DNA from: CAYJAZ01 sp964369165 | GTDB taxonomy: Bacteria; Desulfobacterota; Desulfovibrionia; Desulfovibrionales; Desulfovibrionaceae | Direction: 5' to 3' | Assembly (NCBI GenBank): GCA_964369165.1 | Contig: CAYJFE010000010.1 | Span: forward strand, 1-44,143 | DNA length: 44,143 nt | Shown here: in pieces, positions 1 to 7,336 of the stretch | How positions within the stretch are numbered: position 1 is the first letter of the stretch | Layout of the letters: every line of letters starts with the position of its first letter | Notes under the pieces: model-generated | The model's database searches: none | Seen by the model: the letters and a program-made list of their open reading frames with translations, nothing else | Told to the model about the DNA's origin: nothing | Translations under genes and position numbers: made by a program

Positions 1-2
1 CA

Positions 3-176
3 GCCTTGCAAATCCAAGAAGCTCGCCAACTTCGTGAACTTGTGGCCACAAAAGCACAATCAGACATTGCAAGCCAAGTGAAAGAAGAGAAGCAAGAACA
101 AATGTCTGAAGAGTTGGTGCGAAATCTAATGAAGTCGCACAACTTTGATTACACCTCACAAAAAGATCCTTTTTAG
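3..176 (+). CDS. trbJ: TrbJ (VirB5-like) conjugal transfer protein, C-terminal part
   Basis: An open frame enters from the left edge and ends at TAG 174-176, giving 57 residues. The segment is a Gln/Glu/Lys-rich helix with LQIQEARQLREL near its start, which resembles the C-terminal coiled region of TrbJ/VirB5, the minor pilus or channel component of P-type systems. Its place directly before trbL matches the trbJ-trbL order of Tn4371-like ICEs. The last residues (DYTSQKDPF) are nearly repeated at the end of the convergent lipoprotein ORF at 173-325. The identification rests on position plus a short fragment, so it is good but not certain. Confidence 0.7.
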   Translation, partial: ALQIQEARQLRELVATKAQSDIASQVKEEKQEQMSEELVRNLMKSHNFDYTSQKDPF

Positions 177-202
177 AAAGGGTCAGGCTTTGAGGTATAA
201 TC
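147..202. repeat. Long imperfect inverted repeat at the trbJ 3' end
   Basis: The outer arms GATTACACCTCA (147-158) and TGAGGTATAATC (191-202) pair with one mismatch. Inner GATCCTTT and AAAGGGTC also pair. Both arms code for a DYTS...DPF C-terminus, one on each strand. The structure could act as a bidirectional terminator or attenuator between convergent genes, or be a scar of an inverted duplication. Confidence 0.7.
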
Positions 203-325
203 CCAATCACGAGATTTCATAAGCTCTTCTGCTTTTTCTTCAGATTTCTTTTCTTTTTCTGACTTGCAACCTAGCAATGAGGTAGTCAAAACCATGCATA
301 ATAATAAAAAAACAATTTTTTTCAT
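173..325 (-). CDS. Small TrbK-like lipoprotein, antisense to the trb operon (tentative)
   Basis: This 50-residue reading frame begins with a textbook lipoprotein signal: KK, a hydrophobic stretch, then LLGC with the lipidated Cys at 20. A charged Lys/Glu-rich tail follows and ends DYTSKPDPF. An AAAGG motif lies upstream of the ATG at 325 (minus strand). In RP4, trbK, a small entry-exclusion lipoprotein, lies between trbJ and trbL; this ORF occupies that slot but points the other way and overlaps the first 11 codons of trbL. Its C-terminus copies that of TrbJ because the DNA there is an imperfect palindrome. It could be a real exclusion lipoprotein or a by-product of an inverted duplication. 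The function is inferred from position only. Confidence 0.45.
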   Translation of the reverse strand: MKKIVFLLLCMVLTTSLLGCKSEKEKKSEEKAEELMKSRDWDYTSKPDPF

Positions 326-1412
326 AACTTTATTTACCTTTCTTTTAATATCATTCCAACAAGCTTTTGCGCAAACAGCTGATATAAACATTGTAACAAA
401 AATCGTTTTAGAATTCAACAACCAAACTGAGTCATGGTATAAAATTTTTCAAAATGTAGCAAAAAATCTTTTCTATATTATGGCGGTTATAGAGCTTGCT
501 CATATTGGTATACAAGTAACAATATCTACCGAAGATTTTAGAGGAGCTTTTAGAAGGTTGCTCATGTTTGCCCTTACAGGTGGCTTCTTTATAGCAGTTT
601 TAGTCAATTACCAAGAATGGTCACAACAAATTATTAGAGGCTTACAAGCAGTTGCTGGACAAACAGGCTCTTCAAGCGTGAATAGTGACAATCCAATGTT
701 GATTGGAATTCAATTATTTCACCTTATCAAAGATGCTGTAGGCGAATTAGATTTAGACGAACTCCATATAGCCCTATTTTTCTTTATTGCAGGTTTTATC
801 TTATTGATTTGCTTCACTCTTATGACGGCAAACATCATTATCATCAAATGTGAAAGTATTGTGGCCACTTTAGCCGCCTTTATTCTTATGGGCTTTGGTG
901 CAAGCTCTTTTACAAAAGATTATGCTGTAAATACATTACGTTATGTGCTGTCTGTCGCTTTTAAACTCTTTACTATGCAATTGATTATGAATATAGGTTT
1001 AGGTTTTGCTGAAAAACTCAATGCTTATGAAATAGATATAGAAAATTGCATAGTTATGGTTGCTTTTTCCTTGGTATTATTAGTGCTTTCGCAAAAAATT
1101 CCTGAAATTGTTGCAGGCATAATTCAAGGTGCGCACTCTGGTGGCGGTGGCGGTCTTATGGGTGGTGCTCAAATGGTAGGCGGCATGATTGGCGCAGGAG
1201 TTGGTGGCCTTGTTGGTGGCGGTGCAGGAGCAGTTGGCGGAGCTAAAGCTTTGAGTAGTGCCAGCAAGATAGCACAAGCGGAAGGTAGTAGCGGTGCTAT
1301 AGGCACTTTCAAAGCCCTAAATACAGCAAGACAACAAGTTAATATGAAACAAACAAGCATTGGCAATGAATTGAAAGGCCGACTTGCAACAATAAATGAA
1401 TTAAAGAAATAG
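294..1412 (+). CDS. trbL: TrbL (VirB6-like) inner-membrane channel protein
   Basis: This is a 372-residue polytopic membrane protein of the type IV secretion inner-membrane pore. It starts with a signal-like hydrophobic segment (about residues 6-24, ending QQAFAQ). Several further membrane spans follow, and the tail is rich in Gly and Ala (about residues 280-320), as is usual in TrbL/VirB6. I chose ATG 294 because GAGGT (279-283) precedes it by 10 bases. An upstream in-frame TTG at 264 would add ten residues ahead of the signal sequence and is less likely. It lies between trbJ and trbF, the standard order in Tn4371-type elements. Confidence 0.85.
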   Translation: MHNNKKTIFFITLFTFLLISFQQAFAQTADINIVTKIVLEFNNQTESWYKIFQNVAKNLFYIMAVIELAHIGIQVTISTEDFRGAFRRLLMFALTGGFFIAVLVNYQEWSQQIIRGLQAVAGQTGSSSVNSDNPMLIGIQLFHLIKDAVGELDLDELHIALFFFIAGFILLICFTLMTANIIIIKCESIVATLAAFILMGFGASSFTKDYAVNTLRYVLSVAFKLFTMQLIMNIGLGFAEKLNAYEIDIENCIVMVAFSLVLLVLSQKIPEIVAGIIQGAHSGGGGGLMGGAQMVGGMIGAGVGGLVGGGAGAVGGAKALSSASKIAQAEGSSGAIGTFKALNTARQQVNMKQTSIGNELKGRLATINELKK

Positions 1413-1420
1413 GAGTTTTT

Positions 1421-2122
1421 ATGTTTTTCAAGAAGAAAAAAAATGAAGATTTAACCTTACCTGAACAGCCCACAAATAGCCCATATTTGAGTGCAAGACA
1501 AGAATGGCTCGAAAGGTACGGCGATTACGTCAAACAATCAAAAAATTGGCGAATTATGGCTTTCTGTTCCTTTGTTATTGCTCTTTTGTCAATCACAGGA
1601 AATGTCATTCAAATGAATCAGCAAAAAGTCATTCCTTACATCATTGAAGTTGATAATTTGGGAAGAACTTCTGTTGTTGGTCGTGCAGACTCTATGCAAA
1701 CAGCTCCGCAAGAGCTTGTGCAGTCAGTTATTGCAAATTGCATTACAGATTGGCGAACAGTAACAGCCGATATTGAACTCCAAAGAAAGATGATTTCAAG
1801 ACTTTCTTATTATTTTGTAGGTTCAGCGCAAGGTGTGATGAAAGAATGGTATAATGTCAATAATCCCTATGACATAGCAAGTTCAGGCAAGCTTATTCAT
1901 GTGGATATAAAAACTTTGCCTCTGCCAATAAGTGAAAACTCTTATCGCATTGAATGGACGGAAACTATTCGTAATCATTCAGGAATGCTTGTGTCTGCGC
2001 AAAATTTTGAAGCTAATGTGACTATTCAAATCAAAGAACCAAAGAATGTTGATGTGATTTTGCATAATCCAGGCGGAATTTATATCACTGAAATTTCAGC
2101 AACTACTGTACTAAAAAAATAA
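1421..2122 (+). CDS. trbF: TrbF (VirB8-like) conjugal transfer protein
   Basis: This 233-residue protein has the VirB8 layout: a short cytoplasmic N-terminus, one membrane span (about residues 44-64), and a periplasmic NTF2-like domain. VirB8-type proteins scaffold the inner-membrane part of the channel and contact VirB9 and VirB10. An upstream AGGAG (TAGGAGTTTTTATG) gives a clear start. The same leader recurs before the small gene at 7139. The stop codon overlaps the start region of trbG, suggesting translational coupling. Confidence 0.88.
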   Translation: MFFKKKKNEDLTLPEQPTNSPYLSARQEWLERYGDYVKQSKNWRIMAFCSFVIALLSITGNVIQMNQQKVIPYIIEVDNLGRTSVVGRADSMQTAPQELVQSVIANCITDWRTVTADIELQRKMISRLSYYFVGSAQGVMKEWYNVNNPYDIASSGKLIHVDIKTLPLPISENSYRIEWTETIRNHSGMLVSAQNFEANVTIQIKEPKNVDVILHNPGGIYITEISATTVLKK

Positions 2123-2133
2123 TGGAGTCTATT

Positions 2134-3015
2134 GTGAAAAAACTTTTATCATCATGCATTTTTATGTCTATTTCCTTGATATGCACTAGCTCTTTTGCTG
2201 TTGAGCAATCAACAATAGACGCACTTACTATTCCTGATTATCTCGGTACAGAAATTGTGCCTTTGACAAGTAAAGAGAAAAATTCTCTCAATTTAACAGG
2301 GAATTGGATAAAAAACGGCGCTGAACCTTTTTTGGCAAAAAATGGCAAGCTGATTTATGTGCACGGGGCAAGTATGCCTACAATTTTGGCAAGCCCGATG
2401 CAGATTTGTGATGTGGAATTGCAAGCAGGCGAAGTAGTCAATGAAATTATTGTCGGTGATACTGCAAGATGGATGGTAGAAACTGGCCAAGTAGGCAATA
2501 TTGCACATATTTTCATCAAGCCTGTTGATGCAGGACTTGAAACATCAGCCGTTGTCACCACAAATAGAAGAGTCTATCATCTTCGCCTTATATCAAATAA
2601 AAAGGATTACACTCCCTATGTAGGCTTTATGTATAACGATGAAATGAGAGCCTATACACAAAATAAAATCGAAGAGAAAGAAAAAGAGACTTATTATGCT
2701 TCCACTCGCACCGATGGAGAAGAAGCTCAAGCAGCTAATTTAGAAGATTTAAATTTTGACTACGAAGTGGAGGGTAAGGCTTCTTTCAAACCCGAACGTA
2801 TTTATGACGATGGCCGTCAAACTTTTATCAAGCTTCCAAAGAATGTAAGTTCGAGGGAAATGCCTGTATTACTTGTCAGCAAAGGCAGAGATACGATTAT
2901 TGTCAATTACCGTATCAAAGAAAATGCAATCGTTGTTGATGGTGTGTATGACGAAATAATTCTTGTGCTTGGAGTTGGTAATGACAAAGAGCAAGTCAAA
3001 ATTAAAGCACTTTAA
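2134..3015 (+). CDS. trbG: TrbG (VirB9-like) outer-membrane complex protein
   Basis: This is a roughly 293-residue secreted protein. It has a signal peptide (MKKLLSSCIF..., cleavage probably after SSFA) and two beta-rich domains typical of VirB9/TrbG/CagX, including 'TTNRRVYHLRLIS' in the N-terminal domain and 'YDDGRQTFIKLP' at the start of the C-terminal domain. With TrbH and TrbI it should form the outer-membrane core. The start is best placed at GTG 2134, because GGAG (2124-2127) lies six bases upstream. The ATG at 2122 overlaps the trbF stop, has no good ribosome site, and would put extra residues ahead of the signal peptide. Confidence 0.9.
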   Translation: MKKLLSSCIFMSISLICTSSFAVEQSTIDALTIPDYLGTEIVPLTSKEKNSLNLTGNWIKNGAEPFLAKNGKLIYVHGASMPTILASPMQICDVELQAGEVVNEIIVGDTARWMVETGQVGNIAHIFIKPVDAGLETSAVVTTNRRVYHLRLISNKKDYTPYVGFMYNDEMRAYTQNKIEEKEKETYYASTRTDGEEAQAANLEDLNFDYEVEGKASFKPERIYDDGRQTFIKLPKNVSSREMPVLLVSKGRDTIIVNYRIKENAIVVDGVYDEIILVLGVGNDKEQVKIKAL

Positions 3016-3024
3016 GGCAATGCT

Positions 3025-3468
3025 ATGAAAAGATTATTATTTCTTTTTCTGCTTTTCTTGTCTGCTGGCTTTTTTTCAGGCTGTGCAACAACAAGATATA
3101 ATGCTTCTTCCATTGGAGTATTGCCTACTGATACTGTGATTGACACAATTACAGAAGATATAGTGGCATTTATAAGCGAACATTATCCGCCTGGGCATAC
3201 AAGCTTTAGAATTATAGCTACTAGGGACGAAGAGCAAGAAAATAATGACTTTATTTTTTCGCTTGATAATACGCTTCGTCAAAAAGGCTTTGCGGTATCG
3301 CATGAAGCTTCTTTAGGCTTGACTTATGCCTTTGACTCGCTTCTTGAGGACTTTTGGTACGCACAATTACGCTTTACAGACAATTTTATCTTTTCTTCTT
3401 TATATACGCAAACTGGGCAATTTTTATCACGTTCACAATTAAATAAAGGAGGAAGCAATGAGCGATAA
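3025..3468 (+). CDS. trbH: TrbH-like conjugal transfer lipoprotein (VirB7 role)
   Basis: This 147-residue lipoprotein has the lipobox FSGC with Cys20. It sits between trbG and trbI exactly as TrbH does in RP4. The mature region contains the phrase 'FSLDNTLRQKGFAVS', typical of TrbH, where a mixed alpha/beta domain follows the lipid anchor. It probably stabilises the outer-membrane core formed with TrbG and TrbI. The gene overlaps trbI by 11 bases. Confidence 0.75.
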   Translation: MKRLLFLFLLFLSAGFFSGCATTRYNASSIGVLPTDTVIDTITEDIVAFISEHYPPGHTSFRIIATRDEEQENNDFIFSLDNTLRQKGFAVSHEASLGLTYAFDSLLEDFWYAQLRFTDNFIFSSLYTQTGQFLSRSQLNKGGSNER

Positions 3469-4648
3469 TTCACCAAATTCACTACGTCCTACTCCAAAAG
3501 TGAAGAGCATAAGCAAAAAATATCTTATCTTAGTCTTTGGTGCTTTATTCATTATGTTTATTGTATTTTATTTCAGTATGATGCAATCAACTTCTCAGCA
3601 ACAGCAAAAGCTTGAAGCTCCTACTGTGGAAATAACTGAAGAGGAAGAAAAAGTTTCGCTTTTAACAATCGAAGGAAGCGGTCTTACTATTCCTGAAGAA
3701 AAACCTCCAGTAGATGCTAACACAAATGAGAACACTCCAAGCACACCTACTGAGCCTATTATCGTTATTAGAGATAAAAGCCCAACTGAAGAACAAAGGC
3801 AGATACGACAATACCGTACAGAGGGCTATCTTGCGGCTTTATCAGCTCCTTTGTTATCAAAAAGGCAAACGCAGCATTCACAACAAGCAAGTCAAGAAGT
3901 GCATATCTCAGGAAGCACACAAGCTCCTGCAAGTTTAAACTCTCTTGCTAATCAAAGTTCTTATGATGTGAGTGCTGATAAAGACAAAGAAGCTTTTTTT
4001 AGCCGTTCACAACAAAGCGATAAAGCATGGATTTCAGACGATATACGCACAAAAGGGCAAGATTTTGAAGTAAAGACAGGCACAGTCATTCCTGCTGTTA
4101 TGGTGACAGGAATAAATTCAGACCTGCCTGGGAATATTATCGCTCAAGTTTCGCAGAATGTCTACGATACTGCAAGCGGTATGGATTTACTTATTCCTCA
4201 AGGCTCGAAGCTCTTTGGAGTGTATGACTCAAGAGTAATATTTGGGCAAGAACGTGTTCTTGTTGCTTGGAATAGAATAATATTTCCAGATGGTTCTGCT
4301 TTGACACTTCCTGCAATGCCAGGCGCAGATATGTCAGGAAACGCAGGTTTCCACGACCAAGTTGACAATCACTATTTTAGAATTTTTGGCTCTGCCATTC
4401 TTATGTCGCTTATTGTTGGTTCTACTTCTTATAGCGTTGATGCCATGAGTGGCGACTCTGAAGACGGAAGCTCTTTACAATCACAAATGACAAGCGCACT
4501 TGCTCAGCAATTAGGACAGACCTCCACTTCTTTGCTTGAAAAGAATTTGAGCATAAAACCTACACTTGAAATTCGTCCAGGCTATCGCTTCAATATCGTA
4601 CTTACTAAAGACTTAGTCTTTGAAAGCCCTTATATTGGGTGGAGGTAA
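3458..4648 (+). CDS. trbI: TrbI (VirB10-like) channel scaffold
   Basis: This 396-residue VirB10 homologue has a cytoplasmic N-terminus, one membrane span (about 22-42), and a Pro/Gln/Thr-rich periplasmic linker (about 45-170). The conserved C-terminal beta-barrel domain follows, with 'KTGTVIPAVMVTGINSDLPG', 'IPQGSKLFGVYDS' and 'RPGYRFNIVLTKDL'. VirB10 proteins bridge both membranes and sense ATP use by the coupling and secretion ATPases. The start has a strong AGGAGG site (around 3449-3454) lying within the end of trbH. Confidence 0.93.
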   Translation: MSDNSPNSLRPTPKVKSISKKYLILVFGALFIMFIVFYFSMMQSTSQQQQKLEAPTVEITEEEEKVSLLTIEGSGLTIPEEKPPVDANTNENTPSTPTEPIIVIRDKSPTEEQRQIRQYRTEGYLAALSAPLLSKRQTQHSQQASQEVHISGSTQAPASLNSLANQSSYDVSADKDKEAFFSRSQQSDKAWISDDIRTKGQDFEVKTGTVIPAVMVTGINSDLPGNIIAQVSQNVYDTASGMDLLIPQGSKLFGVYDSRVIFGQERVLVAWNRIIFPDGSALTLPAMPGADMSGNAGFHDQVDNHYFRIFGSAILMSLIVGSTSYSVDAMSGDSEDGSSLQSQMTSALAQQLGQTSTSLLEKNLSIKPTLEIRPGYRFNIVLTKDLVFESPYIGWR

Positions 4649-4650
4649 GT

Positions 4651-6615
4651 ATGCAAGAATACGGATTAAAAGGCACAAAGAACAAAAAGTCTGCTCTTTA
4701 TTATGCTCTATTTATGATTTTGCTTATTGTGGCTTCCTTTCAACTGAGCACACAAGTCTATGCCTATTATTTAGGCTATCAAGAAGCTTTGGGCGATTAT
4801 TGGTTTATTGTACTTGATATTGCTTGGTATCCTACATGGTCAATTCTTTCTTGGAAAGATTATGTGAATACTTCACATCTTGCTGATAAAGCCATTGTAT
4901 TTGGGCAAATGCTCTTTCTTGCGCCTCAATTTTTGTTCTTTGGCTTGTATTTTGCTTTCAAAATGCAAAAAGGAAATAAGATCTTACACGGCTCTGCTAC
5001 ATGGGCAAAAGAAGATGAAATCAAAACTATGGGCTATTTTAGTGGCCAAGGTGTGTATGTAGGTGCATGGCAAAAACATAAAAATATAATACGCTATCTT
5101 AGACATAATGGTCCTGAACATATTCTTTGCTTTGCTCCTACTCGTTCGGGTAAGGGTGTTGGGCTTATTCTTCCAACTTTGCTTTCTTGGTTGGATTCCT
5201 CACTTATTCTTGATATTAAAGGCGAAAACTGGGCTTTGACAAGTGGTTTTCGTAAAAGTATTGGCCATAAGGTTTTGAAATTCGACCCTACAGACGTTTC
5301 GGGCTTGTCTTGCGCTTTTAATCCCTTGGAAGAGATAGAATTGAATACCTTCGAGGCTATTCAAGACATACAAAACCTTGCATTGATGATGATTGACCCT
5401 GATGGAAAAGGTTTGTCTGACCACTGGACGAAGGCAGGCTTTGGCTTCTTTGGTGGAATGCTTATGCATTGCTGTGTGATGAAGAAGTGTGTGGAAAAAA
5501 GAACGGCCACTTTAGAGGATATTACCTTGATGATGTCGGGCTTTGATATGCCTATTGAAGAAGTCTTTGACGAAATGGTTGAAACGGATCACTCCTTACT
5601 TCTCTCAGAAGTTTTTGAAAACTTTGACGAGAAAGTAGGTTCGGCAATCCATGCTTTTATAGCTTCTACTGCCACAGAAATGAAGCAAAAACCTGAAAAA
5701 GAAGCAGGAAGTATTGTTTCTACCGTGCTTGTTAATATCAGCCTTTATCGTGACCCTGTTATCAATTTGAATACACGCAGGAGCGATTTCAAAATAGCTG
5801 ATTTGATGAATAGTGATACTCCTGTTGACCTTTATCTTGTGCTCAATCCTGCTAATATAGACAGAATACGTCCTCTTATCCGCTTGATGGTGGATATGAT
5901 TATAAGAAAAGTCTGTAAAGAAATGAGCTTCAAAGATGGTACAAGCGTAAAGGGTTATAAGCATAGACTTTTACTTATGCTTGATGAGTTCACTTCTCTT
6001 GGTAAGCTTCCTATTATCGAAAAAGCTATTGCTTATATCGCAGGTTATGGCGGTAAGATGTATCTTATTGTGCAAGATATTACACAATTAAACAGCGCAT
6101 ACGGCAAGGATAACGCTCTTATGGCAAACTGTCATGTGCGTATTGCTTATGCTCCAAATACACCTGAAACGGCTAAATTATTGTCAGATATGACAGGAAA
6201 AACAACTGTTGTAGACACAAAAAAGTCGAAATCCTTTAGCAAAGGTGGCCAATCTTCAAGTGTGAATGTTGCAGAAACAGGAAGACCTTTGCTTACTCCT
6301 GATGAGTGCTCACGACTTCCTGCGGCTATTAAAGACAGCGACGGCAAGGTAATAGCACCAGGGCATATGCTTATCTTTACAGCAGGGCAAAATCCTATTT
6401 ATGGAGTTCAAATACTTTACTTTAAAGACCCTGTTTTTATTGAGAGAGCTAAGATTGAAGCGCCTACACATTCTGACTCACTCTATTACGATTATGAGTA
6501 CAGCGATTCAATTACTATTCAGCCAAAAGTGCCTGACGAAAGTGAAAAAATTATAGAAATTCCAATAATAAACAAAGAGAAAACTTCTTTGAAGTTTGAA
6601 AATTTCTTGGAATAA
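4651..6615 (+). CDS. traG: TraG/VirD4 type IV coupling protein
   Basis: This 654-residue ATPase couples the relaxosome to the mating channel. There are N-terminal membrane spans (about 15-37 and 83-105). A P-loop reads APTRSGKGVG with Lys168, and a Walker B reads LLLMLDEF with Asp445 and Glu446. 'VQDITQLNSAYG' and 'NCHVRIAYAPNTPETA' are characteristic TraG/VirD4 segments. I placed the start at ATG 4651 with GGAGG at 4641-4645. The in-frame GTG at 4639 has no ribosome site and would only add four residues. The gene sits between trbI and traF in the transfer operon. Confidence 0.95.
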   Translation: MQEYGLKGTKNKKSALYYALFMILLIVASFQLSTQVYAYYLGYQEALGDYWFIVLDIAWYPTWSILSWKDYVNTSHLADKAIVFGQMLFLAPQFLFFGLYFAFKMQKGNKILHGSATWAKEDEIKTMGYFSGQGVYVGAWQKHKNIIRYLRHNGPEHILCFAPTRSGKGVGLILPTLLSWLDSSLILDIKGENWALTSGFRKSIGHKVLKFDPTDVSGLSCAFNPLEEIELNTFEAIQDIQNLALMMIDPDGKGLSDHWTKAGFGFFGGMLMHCCVMKKCVEKRTATLEDITLMMSGFDMPIEEVFDEMVETDHSLLLSEVFENFDEKVGSAIHAFIASTATEMKQKPEKEAGSIVSTVLVNISLYRDPVINLNTRRSDFKIADLMNSDTPVDLYLVLNPANIDRIRPLIRLMVDMIIRKVCKEMSFKDGTSVKGYKHRLLLMLDEFTSLGKLPIIEKAIAYIAGYGGKMYLIVQDITQLNSAYGKDNALMANCHVRIAYAPNTPETAKLLSDMTGKTTVVDTKKSKSFSKGGQSSSVNVAETGRPLLTPDECSRLPAAIKDSDGKVIAPGHMLIFTAGQNPIYGVQILYFKDPVFIERAKIEAPTHSDSLYYDYEYSDSITIQPKVPDESEKIIEIPIINKEKTSLKFENFLE

Positions 6616-6617
6616 TT

Positions 6618-7130
6618 ATGAAAAAATTTCTTATATATTCACTTGTTATTATTGCTTTTATTGCTTCTCGCTATGAAATAGGCATAAATACTACTCCTTC
6701 TCTTGAAAGAGGTATTTATTACATAAGCAATGAAAATATCAAAAGAAATGACATTATCAAGTTTTGCTTAGAAGATGAAGAATTTTCAAATATTGCTCAT
6801 AAAAACGGATATTTAGACGAAAGTTATCTTTGTGAGAACGGCTTACAGCCTTTACTTAAGCAAGTTGCAGGCCTAGCAGGCGATAAGGTGGAAGTAAGTG
6901 CAAAAGGCATTTTTGTTACTCCAAAGGGAAAAGACATTGCTTGCACTTGGTATCCCCCACAAACAAGTGACACAAAAGGACGCCCTCTTTTTTCAAAGCT
7001 TGAAAGCGGCGAAATCCCAAAAGGCAAAGTCCTTGCGTTAACAACATATAAAAACGGCTTTGACAGCAGATACTTTGGATTGATTGACATCAAATCAACA
7101 TCAAAAGCTAATAACCTTTTAACATTTTAG
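6618..7130 (+). CDS. traF: TraF-like S26 signal-peptidase-family protease
   Basis: This 170-residue protein has one N-terminal membrane span and the S26 family boxes. Ser28 in 'TPSLERGIYY' is the likely nucleophile and Lys81 in 'LLKQVAGLAGDKV' the general base. In RP4, TraF processes and cyclises the TrbC pilin, and by analogy this enzyme should mature the conjugative pilin encoded left of the window. It follows traG by two bases, consistent with one operon. A general LepB leader peptidase is unlikely given its size and location. Confidence 0.88.
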   Translation: MKKFLIYSLVIIAFIASRYEIGINTTPSLERGIYYISNENIKRNDIIKFCLEDEEFSNIAHKNGYLDESYLCENGLQPLLKQVAGLAGDKVEVSAKGIFVTPKGKDIACTWYPPQTSDTKGRPLFSKLESGEIPKGKVLALTTYKNGFDSRYFGLIDIKSTSKANNLLTF

Positions 7131-7138
7131 GAGTTTTT

Positions 7139-7336
7139 ATGGAAATTAATAAAGTAACACAAGAAGATTTATTATTGGAGTCATCAAAGAAATCCTTTCT
7201 TCAGCTTCATGAAAATGATGATTTAGGCATTCCTCTCAATCCTGATGTGGCTGATTTTATGGGTGCATTTGAAGAAAGTGCTATCGCACTTGAAGACACG
7301 GAAGAAACAACTATAAGCGAGGAAAATTATGAATAG
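7139..7336 (+). CDS. Small acidic protein of unknown function
   Basis: This 65-residue protein has about 18 Asp/Glu against three Lys and no membrane segment or signal peptide. The gene has a strong site (TAGGAGTTTTTATG) and its end overlaps the primase start, so it is probably expressed with it. I do not recognise the family. Its charge suggests a partner of a basic protein or a DNA mimic, but that is a guess from composition alone. Confidence 0.65.
   Translation: MEINKVTQEDLLLESSKKSFLQLHENDDLGIPLNPDVADFMGAFEESAIALEDTEETTISEENYE

Noticed and set aside
5605..5964. A minus-strand frame inside traG
   Set aside because: It lies wholly opposite a well-conserved coding region and has no domain features.
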